Positions 1 to 7,192 of a DNA stretch of 30,683 nucleotides are shown here, piece after piece. Both the position numbers and the translations under genes were made by a program. This DNA is from Chitinibacter bivalviorum. Its GTDB lineage: Bacteria; Pseudomonadota; Gammaproteobacteria; Burkholderiales; Chitinibacteraceae. Position 1 is the stretch's first letter; each line of letters begins with the position of its first letter. The notes under the pieces were generated by a model. That model worked only from the letters and a program-made list of their open reading frames with translations. It made no database searches and had not been told where the DNA came from. The stretch spans positions 1-30,683 of the forward strand of contig NZ_CP058629.1 in the NCBI RefSeq assembly GCF_013403565.1, in the 5' to 3' direction.

Positions 1-204
1 ATGCGCTACTGGACATTTGACCCCAACACCTGCCGCTTCGAGCGCGCGAGCAAGCAAGCCGCTTTGCACGCTGCCGACGTGGCCGTGGTCAACGACGACA
101 TCGACGTGCAGGTCATCAGCGATCACCAGCCGCCCAAGCGCTGGCCCAGCGGCGAGCCGCTGGTGGTGACTGGCGTCGAGTTCGAGCGCGAGCTGTTCGA
201 GTAG
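1..204 (+). CDS. Hypothetical protein, 67 aa, first gene after the linearization point
   Basis: I do not recognise a family. The ATG is base 1 of the window. If the molecule is circular, its Shine-Dalgarno GGAGG lies at 30673-30677, six bases upstream, and the preceding gene stops two bases before this ATG. That makes it the second gene of an operon that continues through 3209. The protein is small, soluble and acidic toward its C-terminus, with no membrane segment or cysteine-pair motif apart from a single Cys near residue 11. The stop codon runs directly into the TA-rich repeat at 202-236. The start could be further upstream only if the window is not circular. Confidence 0.65.
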   Translation: MRYWTFDPNTCRFERASKQAALHAADVAVVNDDIDVQVISDHQPPKRWPSGEPLVVTGVEFERELFE

Positions 205-236
205 GTATGTAGGTATATAGGTAGGTATATATATAC
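202..236. repeat. Intergenic TA-rich repeat, copy A
   Basis: Units of TAGGTAT(G/A) followed by TAGGTAGGTATATATATAC, filling the gap between the first gene and the HAD gene. The right 20 bases match the reverse complement of copy C (26092-26119), with only a 4-base gap further left. It occupies the place where the ribosome-binding site of the 237 gene should be, so it may affect that gene's expression. Confidence 0.8.
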
Positions 237-806
237 ATGAAGCCCACAAGAGCCATTGTCTTTGACGCCTTCGGCACCCTGATCCGCTACACCACGCGCC
301 CGGCACCCTACGGGCGTCTGGTGGACGCAGCAGGGCGGCTGGTGGATCGGCTCGCCTGCCTCACGCGCAACGTGCCGATGGCGACCTTCGCCGCCGAGCT
401 GGGCGCAGAGAGCAGCTTGGACATCATGGAAGCCGACTTGGCCGAAGAGCTGTCCGGCCTGCGCCTGTTCCCCGAGGTGGCCGACGTGCTCGCCAAGGCG
501 CGGGCCGCAGGCCTGCGGCTGGCCGTCTGCTCGAACCTTGCCTATGAGTACGGCCCGGCCGTGCGCGGCCTCGTGCCCGAACTGGACGCCTACGTGTTCT
601 CCTACGAGGTCGGGGTGGCCAAGCCACACCCGACGATGTACCGGCTCGCGTGCGCCGAGCTGGGCTGCGCTCCGGCCGAGACGGTTTTCGTGGGCGACAG
701 CAAGCGCTGCGACTTTGACGGGCCGCAGGCTTTCGGGATGCAGGCTCGCTGGCTGGATCGCAGGGGAGGGCAGTCGCTGGTCGATGCCCTCAAGGGAGTG
801 CTATGA
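237..806 (+). CDS. HAD-superfamily hydrolase, dehalogenase-type motif I
   Basis: A 189-aa HAD-fold hydrolase. Motif I is FDAFGTL with nucleophile Asp10. The second position is Phe instead of Asp, as in haloacid-dehalogenase-like members (DAYGT) rather than typical phosphatases. Motif II is the Ser of AVCSN, motif III the Lys of GVAKPHP, and motif IV the Asp of VFVGDSKRCDFDG. Substrate cannot be told from sequence. It is the third gene of the 30118-3209 operon. The start is odd: copy A of the TA-rich repeat ends just before the ATG, leaving no good Shine-Dalgarno at normal spacing. It overlaps the next gene by four bases (ATGA). Confidence 0.85.
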   Translation: MKPTRAIVFDAFGTLIRYTTRPAPYGRLVDAAGRLVDRLACLTRNVPMATFAAELGAESSLDIMEADLAEELSGLRLFPEVADVLAKARAAGLRLAVCSNLAYEYGPAVRGLVPELDAYVFSYEVGVAKPHPTMYRLACAELGCAPAETVFVGDSKRCDFDGPQAFGMQARWLDRRGGQSLVDALKGVL

Positions 807-1240
807 AAAAAGAACTCGATGAGCTGCTGTGCCAGCGCTACCCGCTGATCTTCGCGGATCGTCGCCGCTCCATCAAAGAGAGCTGCATGGGCTGGGGCTT
901 TTCATGCGGCGATGGTTGGTTTGACCTGATCGACACCCTCTGCGAGCGCCTGCAATTCTGGACGGATCGCAACGGAGCGCCGCAAGTTGTCGCCCAGCAG
1001 GTCAAGGAGAAATTCGGCACGCTGTGCTTCTATCCTCGCGAAGCTAACCAAACGCAGCGGGGAATGATCTACATGGCCGAGGCCCTGTCTGCCCGCATCT
1101 GTGACCAGTGCGGCAGGCCGGGTCAGACGCTGGTGCATGAGCACTGGCACATGACCCGGTGCGCGGAGCACGCCCCAGTGGGCGCGATCACGCAAGCGGC
1201 TTTCATTGCTCAGAGGAAAGTGCCGGGGATTGCGCCATGA
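803..1240 (+). CDS. Conserved-looking hypothetical protein with a possible zinc-binding cluster
   Basis: 145 aa, start overlapping the previous stop as ATGA with GGGAG just upstream. The C-terminal third holds ICDQCGRPG and, about 20 residues later, HEHWHMTRCAEH. This Cys/His arrangement could bind one zinc ion. The first half is rich in Trp, Phe and Asp. I do not recognise the family; proteins of this kind occur on phages and plasmids of proteobacteria as hypotheticals. Translational coupling on both sides argues that it works with its operon partners. Confidence 0.75.
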   Translation: MKKELDELLCQRYPLIFADRRRSIKESCMGWGFSCGDGWFDLIDTLCERLQFWTDRNGAPQVVAQQVKEKFGTLCFYPREANQTQRGMIYMAEALSARICDQCGRPGQTLVHEHWHMTRCAEHAPVGAITQAAFIAQRKVPGIAP

Positions 1241-1506
1241 ACGCATCCTCACCCATCGCCGAAACGGCACGCCTTGAGGCTGCCACCGAGACACTCGCCG
1301 AGTACATCGGGTACTTGAACTGTGAGATCGACTTGGAGCAAGAGCAGGCGGCCCCGAACTACGAACGGATCGCGGCCCTTGACCACGAGCTGACCACTGT
1401 TCTTGGCGAGCGCCGGGCACTGACGCCGAGCAATCGCGACATCATCAACCGGGCGCTCTACATCTATGCCCCGGTATTGAAGCGTATGCACGGGGGCACG
1501 CCATGA
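1237..1506 (+). CDS. Hypothetical protein, 89 aa
   Basis: Starts at the ATG overlapping the previous stop (ATGA, 1237-1240). An in-frame start upstream at 1159 would overlap the preceding gene by 80 bases and is less likely. The protein is largely helical by composition, with an acidic Glu/Gln-rich segment near residues 30-45 and a basic C-terminus. No family recognised. Its stop overlaps the next start by four bases. Confidence 0.7.
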   Translation: MNASSPIAETARLEAATETLAEYIGYLNCEIDLEQEQAAPNYERIAALDHELTTVLGERRALTPSNRDIINRALYIYAPVLKRMHGGTP

Positions 1507-1739
1507 CCCGCGACGAACTGATTGCAGCCGTCCCCGTATACGAGCATGAGGGCCGCCCGTTCTACGTGAGCCTTGCCGAAATTCCGCAGCCGTGGCGTGA
1601 CCAATTTTGGACTGCGCTCTATGGCTCACAGTGCCCCAAGATCGACGGCGTAGAGCGAGCGGCCTACGCATGGGACTGGCAGTGCTGGGCGCATGGCAGT
1701 TGGTACGGGAGGCATGGGCCGGAGGGATTGCAGCCATGA
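1503..1739 (+). CDS. Hypothetical protein, 78 aa, Trp-rich
   Basis: Coupled to both neighbours by ATGA overlaps. It has seven or so aromatic Trp/Tyr residues in the C-terminal half (WDWQCWAHGSWYG), unusual for a protein this short and suggestive of a small structured domain or a binding partner. No membrane segment. No family recognised. Confidence 0.7.
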   Translation: MTRDELIAAVPVYEHEGRPFYVSLAEIPQPWRDQFWTALYGSQCPKIDGVERAAYAWDWQCWAHGSWYGRHGPEGLQP

Positions 1740-1948
1740 CCGATCCCGTTGTGTGGCACGCGCTGCATCGGCTGGCTGATTACCCCGTGCTGGATGCCTT
1801 GGCTCGTGAAGGCACCAAGGCAATCAAGCTGGACGGCAGGGCTTGCCGGTACATCTACGAGGCGGCGCTGCCCCGGATCGACTGGCAAGCCGTGTTGCCT
1901 AGCGAACGGGCCTTCATGCTCTTGCTGGGCATTGAGGTGCGGCCGTGA
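1736..1948 (+). CDS. Hypothetical protein, 70 aa
   Basis: Begins at the ATG overlapping the stop of the preceding gene (1736-1739). A longer in-frame reading from 1607 would lie inside that gene and is rejected. The protein is predicted helical and soluble, with no recognisable motif. Its last codons overlap the GTG start of the HAD gene (GTGA, 1945-1948). Confidence 0.65.
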   Translation: MTDPVVWHALHRLADYPVLDALAREGTKAIKLDGRACRYIYEAALPRIDWQAVLPSERAFMLLLGIEVRP

Positions 1949-2682
1949 TCCTCTTTCTCGACTTCGACGGCGTATTGCATCCAGACGCGGCGTACTTAGT
2001 TCGCGGGCGGCCGGAGCTGCGCAGCGGGGGCGAACTGTTCATGTGGTCTTGCTATCTGGTGGATGCGCTGGCCAGCGCGCCGCATGTCCGCATTGTTCTG
2101 AGTACAAGCTGGGCGCGCGAGCTGCGCTTCGCCCGCGCCCGCGACTACCTGCCTGCCGAGTTGCGGCAGCGGATTATTGGAGCCACTTGGCACTCCGGGA
2201 TGGCTACCGACGACGAGCACCGGCCTCTGGGCAGAGACACATGGTGGGACACGTCAACGCGCTACCAGCAAATCCGCCGCTACGTGGATCGCGCAGGCAT
2301 CACTGACTGGATCGCCGTCGATGACCAGCCAGAAGGCTGGGCCGACACCGACCGCGACAAGCTGGTGTCCACCGACAGCAATCTTGGCCTGTCCGCGCCT
2401 TCGGCGCGCGTTCGCCTCGCGGCTGCCGTCGGCAACATGGCTAGCGCGTGGGCCGTAGCTGACGCAATGGCTGGCGTGCTGGTCATTCCGCAAGTCGAGC
2501 GAAGCGCGTCCAGCGCTGATTTGGTGCAGTGGGTCGAGTGGTGGCAGTCTTCCTACCTGCGTGCCACCGAGCTACCACCCGACCAGATTGCCGCCATGAA
2601 GGCTGGCCACTGGTGGCCGCCTGTCTCCGCCGTGGAAGTCCGCGCAATGCCACCGGCCATCGCTCGGAGGCGCATCCCATGA
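1945..2682 (+). CDS. HAD-fold phosphatase-like protein (RNA-repair HAD type)
   Basis: 245 aa from a GTG start coupled to the preceding gene (GTGA). Motif I is FLDFDGVLHPD, with Asp6 and Asp8 both present as expected for a phosphatase. Motif II is the Ser/Thr of VLSTSW, and the acidic motif IV is AVDDQPEGW near residue 130. The DFDGVLHP start plus STSW is typical of the HAD domain found in nucleic-acid repair contexts (the 'Swiss Army Knife RNA repair' HAD family), which I infer from motif pattern only. The C-terminal 90 residues are an uncharacterised extension. The downstream exonuclease gene overlaps by four bases, so phosphatase and nuclease are made together. Confidence 0.8.
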   Translation: MILFLDFDGVLHPDAAYLVRGRPELRSGGELFMWSCYLVDALASAPHVRIVLSTSWARELRFARARDYLPAELRQRIIGATWHSGMATDDEHRPLGRDTWWDTSTRYQQIRRYVDRAGITDWIAVDDQPEGWADTDRDKLVSTDSNLGLSAPSARVRLAAAVGNMASAWAVADAMAGVLVIPQVERSASSADLVQWVEWWQSSYLRATELPPDQIAAMKAGHWWPPVSAVEVRAMPPAIARRRIP

Positions 2683-3209
2683 TGCTGGTCATCGACCTTG
2701 AGGCCACCTGCGACGATGGCGATGGCCTCCCGGCGAGCGATATGGAGATCATCGAGATCGGCGCGGTGTGGGCTACGGTTGAGGGCAGCGTGCTCGACAC
2801 GTTTCAGGCGCTGGTACGCCCCGTGGTACGCCCTCAGCTCACTCCGTTTTGTCGGCAGCTCACCAACATTCAGCAGGCCGACGTGGACGGTGCCGAGTTG
2901 TTCCCAGCGGTCGCGGCACGGCTGGCCAGCTTCGCCCAACGCCATCAGGCACCGGGCGCAACGTGGGGGAGCTGGGGCCAATTCGACGCCAAGCAGCTTG
3001 CGCGTGACTGCGAGCGACACGGCATCGAAAGCCCGCTCGCAGCGTTCGAGCATGTGAACCTCAAGCGCCGGTTTGCTAAGGGCCGCAAGATCAAGGAAGT
3101 GGGGATGGCCCGCGCGTTGCAGATGGTGGGCCTGCCTCTCGATGGTTCGCACCATCGCGGCCTCGACGATGCCCGCAACATCGCCAAGCTCCTTCCGTGG
3201 TCGCTGTAG
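2679..3209 (+). CDS. DEDDh-family 3'-5' exonuclease
   Basis: 176 aa from the ATG overlapping the HAD stop, with GGAGG about eight bases upstream. An earlier in-frame start at 2529 would lie within the HAD gene. Exo I is VIDLEATC (Asp and Glu), Exo II is the Asp of WGQFDAKQL, and Exo III is HHRGLDDARNIAKL with the His and Asp that define the DEDDh (RNase T/DnaQ/KapD) group. All four metal-binding acids and the catalytic His are present, so the enzyme should be active on DNA or RNA 3' ends. It is the last gene of the operon; the TA-rich repeat B begins at its stop codon. Confidence 0.9.
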   Translation: MMLVIDLEATCDDGDGLPASDMEIIEIGAVWATVEGSVLDTFQALVRPVVRPQLTPFCRQLTNIQQADVDGAELFPAVAARLASFAQRHQAPGATWGSWGQFDAKQLARDCERHGIESPLAAFEHVNLKRRFAKGRKIKEVGMARALQMVGLPLDGSHHRGLDDARNIAKLLPWSL

Positions 3210-3245
3210 GTAAGTAGGTATATATATACCTATATACCTACATAC
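3206..3245. repeat. Intergenic TA-rich repeat, copy B
   Basis: Contains a perfect 18-bp palindrome, TAGGTATATATATACCTA, at 3215-3232, flanked on both sides by further GTAGGTA / TACCTACATAC units. It starts on the stop codon of the exonuclease gene and lies about 30 bp before the promoter of the toxin-antitoxin operon. Confidence 0.85.
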
Positions 3246-3276
3246 ACGCAGGAAGCCGGGGGGGAGGGGTGTCGCC

Positions 3277-3310
3277 TTGCGATTGTGCGCGGCGTGCGAT
3301 ACAATGTATC
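3277..3310 (+). promoter_or_regulatory. Promoter and operator of the dinJ/yafQ-type operon
   Basis: -35 TTGCGA (3277-3282), 17-bp spacer, -10 TACAAT (3300-3305). The -10 is embedded in the perfect dyad GATACA-A-TGTATC (3298-3310), a likely operator for the antitoxin or antitoxin-toxin complex, as expected for an autoregulated RelB/DinJ operon. Confidence 0.75.
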
Positions 3311-3336
3311 TCAATCAGTCGCAACAGGAGGCCGTC

Positions 3337-3618
3337 ATGGCTGCTACCACCACTATGGTTCACGTCCGCGTGGACGAGAACGTCAAGGCGCAGGCTGCGG
3401 AAACGCTGGCCTCGATGGGCCTGACCGTCTCCGACGCGATCCGCGTGTTCCTGACCCGCGTCGTCGCCGACAAGGAACTGCCGTTCGCGCTCAAGGCACC
3501 GAACGCCACCAGCCGCGTCGCCATCGCCGAGGCCAACGAGATCATCAAGAGCCGTCGCGCTCGCTTCGCAACCGCTGATGCGCTCCTGAATGACCTCGAA
3601 GAAGCCAGCCGCAAGTAA
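3337..3618 (+). CDS. RelB/DinJ-family antitoxin
   Basis: 93 aa. The start is the ATG preceded by ACAGGAG at 3324-3330. Earlier in-frame ATGs would fall upstream of the predicted transcription start. The N-terminal half (VHVRVDENVKAQAAETLASMG, then LTVSDAIRVFLTRV) is the RHH DNA-binding domain typical of DinJ. The C-terminal tail is a basic, flexible toxin-binding segment. It should bind and neutralise the YafQ-type toxin encoded next and repress its own promoter at 3277-3310. The toxin gene starts inside this gene. Confidence 0.9.
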   Translation: MAATTTMVHVRVDENVKAQAAETLASMGLTVSDAIRVFLTRVVADKELPFALKAPNATSRVAIAEANEIIKSRRARFATADALLNDLEEASRK

Positions 3619-3919
3619 GCGGGCGAACCTGCCTCGCGCGTCGGACTACACCAAGGACTTCCTCAAGGACTGGCAGCGCCTGTCCCACTCCGGCCGGTAC
3701 GACATGAACCGGCTGAAAGAGGCCATGACGCTGCTGATCGCCAACGACGGGCCGCTGCCGCCTGAATGGCTCGACCATCCGCTGACGGGTGACTGGGTAG
3801 GCCATCGTGAGTGCCACATCGGCGGCGACTTCCTGCTGATCTACACGCTCGACGACTCGGGCAAAAGCGGCTTGGTCGTTTTCGTGCGCAGCGGGACGCA
3901 CTCCGAGCTGTTCTCGTGA
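3590..3919 (+). CDS. YafQ-family mRNA interferase toxin
   Basis: 109 aa, overlapping the antitoxin by 29 bases. The family core starts around residue 16. The catalytic pattern of YafQ is present: His in DHPLTG, His and Asp in CHIGGDF, and His and Phe in GTHSELF. The residue equivalent to YafQ Trp68 is Phe here, a conservative change. Family members cut mRNA at the ribosomal A site. The first 15 residues are an extra basic extension; a start further in is possible but lacks a better ribosome-binding site. The last base pairs overlap the next gene as GTGA. Confidence 0.88.
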   Translation: MTSKKPAASKRANLPRASDYTKDFLKDWQRLSHSGRYDMNRLKEAMTLLIANDGPLPPEWLDHPLTGDWVGHRECHIGGDFLLIYTLDDSGKSGLVVFVRSGTHSELFS

Positions 3920-4335
3920 GCCTGCATCCAACCCTCGACCCACAACTGACCGGCAACGTCGGTCTGTACTACTGCTGCTATCGGCTCTCGCTGATGGGAT
4001 GGAACGTCATGCCCACGGCGCGCAACGCGCGAGGGGTGGACATCATTGCCTACAGCCGGGACGCTTCCCGGTTCGTCGGCGTGCAAGTGAAGGCCCTGAG
4101 CAAGCGCAACCCGGTGCCGCTGGGTACATCGCTCGACAAGGTGATGGGCGACTTCTGGATCATCGTGAACAAGGTCGCCACCGCGCCCTCGGCCTACATC
4201 ATGCTGCCGTCCGAGGTCACAGAGCGCGCGCACCGTGGCGAGAAAGAGGGCAGGGTGTCCTACTGGCTACAGCCGACCGACTACGAGCACGAGACGTTCA
4301 AAGAGGCGTGGGAGCGCATCGGTCACGGTGCGTAG
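3916..4335 (+). CDS. Small PD-(D/E)XK-nuclease-like protein coupled to the TA pair
   Basis: 139 aa from a GTG that overlaps the toxin stop (GTGA, 3916-3919); an in-frame start at 3811 would lie inside the toxin gene. The segment RGVDIIA (Asp42) followed by VGVQVKAL (Gln57, Lys59) fits the D...(E/Q)XK core of the restriction-endonuclease fold, in the QXK variant seen in several Holliday-junction-resolvase-like and DUF-type families. No cysteine cluster or membrane segment. Its position makes it a third member of the toxin-antitoxin operon. Function unknown; activity as a nuclease is inference. Confidence 0.7.
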   Translation: MSLHPTLDPQLTGNVGLYYCCYRLSLMGWNVMPTARNARGVDIIAYSRDASRFVGVQVKALSKRNPVPLGTSLDKVMGDFWIIVNKVATAPSAYIMLPSEVTERAHRGEKEGRVSYWLQPTDYEHETFKEAWERIGHGA

Positions 4336-4347
4336 GCACCAAGAAAG

Positions 4348-4368
4348 CCGCCTCGCATGGCGAGGCGG
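4348..4368. terminator. Hairpin between convergent operons
   Basis: Perfect 9-bp stem CCGCCTCGC / GCGAGGCGG with a 3-base loop, lying just after the plus-strand TA operon and 80 bp after the minus-strand ppl-like gene ends. There is no clear U tract on either strand, so it may act as a weak or factor-dependent bidirectional terminator. Confidence 0.55.
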
Positions 4369-4446
4369 TGAAAGACTGCGGGCTATCAGGGAGGAAAACG
4401 CCGCTACAAGGCAGTCTCCTTGATTATCAGCGCGTAGGGCAGGGCA

Positions 4447-7101
4447 TCAGAACTCGTACTTCTCTTTGCGCTGGATAAAGGCATCGCGCCCGCCTTCCAG
4501 AATGCTGGCCACCTGATCCCGAATCACGGGAACGTCAATCGAGCCTTGCGCTTCCAGCCCGAGACGCCCTTGGTTTTCAGCGGCCGTGAACACGCCAATC
4601 CACTCGGCATCACCGAACACCGGAATGTTCGCGTTGTGTGTGGCGAACAAGAACTGCCGACTGGTCTTTGCCTCCCTCAACTCGGCGACGATCCGATCTG
4701 CGATGAAGGCATTGTCAAGGTTGTCCTCCGGCTGATCCATGAGAAGGGGGTCAACGTTCTCAAGCAGCAGCATGTGCAGGATTGCCGTGCACTGCTGCCC
4801 CGTAGAGAGCTTGTTGAGCGGCCGGAATACCGCATCGGCTTGGCCGTGCGCGACATTCAAGAAGATGTCCACGCGATGCTCCAGCTCCAAGGCCTCCAAC
4901 TCCATGAGCTGAGACGACTGGAGCTTGGTGAGTGCGTCGGCCACCATCTGCGTGACGCCCCAATCGAGTTGTACGTCGGCAGACCCTTTCTGAATCGACT
5001 GGGCCAGCGACAGCGGGCTGATCGTCTCAGCATCCTCAATGAACGCAAGCCGCTTTTCGCCAACACCGTCCAGCTTGCAACCCAGCAGGAAGGTCATCAA
5101 GGGCGTGCGATCAGCCTCCGGCACGATCTCCACCTTGAGCTTGCCCTCAAGTCGTCTGTTCAGCTTCTTCGCGGCCTTCTGCAACGCCTGTATGCGTTGC
5201 GCACGCAAATCAGACAGCTCGGCCAACAGGTTGCGCCGTTCCTGACGCAAGGTGTCGCGCTGGGACTCGTGCGTAGTCGCCCGCGACTTCATTGGCTTGA
5301 TGCGCTCGATCTCCCCCATCAACTTCTGATAGGCAACACCGACCTCCTGCCCGCTCTTTCCAGCAGTGGCGGGTAACGTGCGCAGCGCTTTCTCCAACTC
5401 GACATCGTGGGCCTGAATCGCCTGCTGCCATGCGTCATGCTGGGTGGTGAACTGTCCGGCCTTGTCATCAAGTAAGGCCTGCATCGCGGTCAGATGGCCG
5501 ATGAACCCCTGCTTTAGTCCATCCAGCGTCGTGCGCATGGCGAGCAACTGGGTAGCGTCAGGCAAGCCCTCAAGCGCCTCATCGTTGATGAAGTCAAGGT
5601 CAGGCAAGCTGTCACGCAGGTCTGTAAGCGCATCGCGAAAGCTCTGTACGCCCTCGGTCGCGGTCTTGGCAATCTCTCGCTCGCGCGCGAGCAATGAGGT
5701 CTTGGCCAGCTTCTCTTTGATCCCCAGCTCATCAAAACCGCGAAGCTGCTCTTCCAGCTTGGGCAAGCGCTCAACCTGTGCATTCAGCTCGTCGAGATCG
5801 GTCAGGGACTTCGTGAGCTTCTGCTGGTTGTCCTTCAAGCGCCTATGCACGTCGGCGCTCTTGGACTCGTACTCTCCGTCTTGAGGAAGGAAGCGATCCA
5901 GCAACTGCACCCGGCTGGTTTCATCTTGGGCCAGCTCGTAAATCTCGTTCTGCCCATAAATGTCGATGCCCGGCAGCAAGTCGCGCGGGAGCAGGGTCGA
6001 GACGTTGCCATCCATGTCACGCACCATCGGCGGCTCGCCATGACGACGCGAAATGGTGTACTGCTTGCCGTTCTGGGCAGAGGACACCACTGTCAGCTCA
6101 ACCCGACCGGCCGAGCGACCAAGGTTCTCCTTGATGATCTCTTGGTGGAGCTTCTGCGCCTGCTTGCCTTTGGGTGGCAAGTCCAAGGCGAAGCGCAGGC
6201 ATTCGAGCAAGGTTGACTTACCCGTTCCACGACCGCCGATCACCGTGTTGAGATGGTCTGAAAAATCTACCCGGACGCCATCAAGGTAGCCACCGGCCAC
6301 CGTCATGCGTACCACCTTGCCAATCGGGCTTTGGGCCTGCTGCGAGTTGAGACGGACTCGCGATCCCGGATCGAGGAAGGCCACCTTGAACGCCGCGAAA
6401 GTGGGCCGTGTCATCTTGATGAAGCACGTTGCGCTCGGCTGATCCAAGTCATCAGGCTTGGCAACATCCTTGGCATTGATCGCTGCCACAGGACGCTCAC
6501 GCCGGTAGCTGTCGTCCTTGTTCAAGAACACCTTGCGATAGAAGTCACCCTCGATGCTCGTGAGGTCGTCTATCGATCCCGGAATCTGGGCCGCGCGCAG
6601 CTTGGAATGCTTCCATACGTGGTTCAGGCGGTTTTTCAGCAGCCCGCTCTCCTGCGTGCAATGTGCAGCGTAGATGAACCCGCCCAATAGATCGACCTCT
6701 TCGATCAGCTCTTCCGAACTCAACCGAGAAGGCCGGATGCCATCCGCTGGGTCATGCAGCTTGAGGTTGCCAAGGTAGCGATCAAGCTGCTGCACCGTGG
6801 TGTCCTCGGGGAAGAGACAAACGTAATGCGTCTTGTCGTTCGAGGCGATCTCGAAGCCGGGAAACACCACGATCCCGTGCGGCTGTAGCACCTGACGCAG
6901 AGCATCGACGCTGGCCACGCTGCCGTGGTCGGCTAAACCGACAACCTTGATACCCAGCTCAAGGCACTTTTGAAGCAGCGCTTGGTTGTAGCCGCCCTCA
7001 TCCAGCCCGTGATCGGCTCCCCTGTAGGTGCCGTTGTAGCCAACAGGATTGACCTGTAGCGCGCAGCGCCAGAATCGTGCGTAGGTGTATTGATCGCTCA
7101 T
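4447..7101 (-). CDS. PHP-domain + SMC-like ATPase (Ppl/TrlF-type), putative defence protein
   Basis: 884 aa with strong Shine-Dalgarno GGGAGG five bases before the ATG. The N-terminal 240 residues resemble a PHP metal-dependent phosphoesterase: ADHG (His59), GFEI (Glu83), THY (His92), AAHC (His147) and Asp212. The usual final S-D-x-H His is Ala here. The remainder is an SMC/RecF-like ATPase: Walker A GGRGTGKST (289-297), long coiled coil (about 410-690), signature LSTGQQ (765-770), Walker B LLMDQPEDNLDN (786-797) and a D-loop. Architecture matches TrlF-family ATPases and the antiviral Ppl proteins reported in defence-gene surveys. It follows the restriction-modification gene on the same strand with a 91-bp gap, so the two are probably co-expressed. 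DNA sensing by the ATPase with a PHP effector is inference. Confidence 0.8.
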   Translation of the reverse strand: MSDQYTYARFWRCALQVNPVGYNGTYRGADHGLDEGGYNQALLQKCLELGIKVVGLADHGSVASVDALRQVLQPHGIVVFPGFEIASNDKTHYVCLFPEDTTVQQLDRYLGNLKLHDPADGIRPSRLSSEELIEEVDLLGGFIYAAHCTQESGLLKNRLNHVWKHSKLRAAQIPGSIDDLTSIEGDFYRKVFLNKDDSYRRERPVAAINAKDVAKPDDLDQPSATCFIKMTRPTFAAFKVAFLDPGSRVRLNSQQAQSPIGKVVRMTVAGGYLDGVRVDFSDHLNTVIGGRGTGKSTLLECLRFALDLPPKGKQAQKLHQEIIKENLGRSAGRVELTVVSSAQNGKQYTISRRHGEPPMVRDMDGNVSTLLPRDLLPGIDIYGQNEIYELAQDETSRVQLLDRFLPQDGEYESKSADVHRRLKDNQQKLTKSLTDLDELNAQVERLPKLEEQLRGFDELGIKEKLAKTSLLAREREIAKTATEGVQSFRDALTDLRDSLPDLDFINDEALEGLPDATQLLAMRTTLDGLKQGFIGHLTAMQALLDDKAGQFTTQHDAWQQAIQAHDVELEKALRTLPATAGKSGQEVGVAYQKLMGEIERIKPMKSRATTHESQRDTLRQERRNLLAELSDLRAQRIQALQKAAKKLNRRLEGKLKVEIVPEADRTPLMTFLLGCKLDGVGEKRLAFIEDAETISPLSLAQSIQKGSADVQLDWGVTQMVADALTKLQSSQLMELEALELEHRVDIFLNVAHGQADAVFRPLNKLSTGQQCTAILHMLLLENVDPLLMDQPEDNLDNAFIADRIVAELREAKTSRQFLFATHNANIPVFGDAEWIGVFTAAENQGRLGLEAQGSIDVPVIRDQVASILEGGRDAFIQRKEKYEF

Positions 7102-7192
7102 ATTCCTCCCTGATTTCTACAGTTGCGATGCATGGCGACGCGCTACAGGACTATCGGCTGCACCTGCTATTAGTTTTCCGTCATCGAACTCA

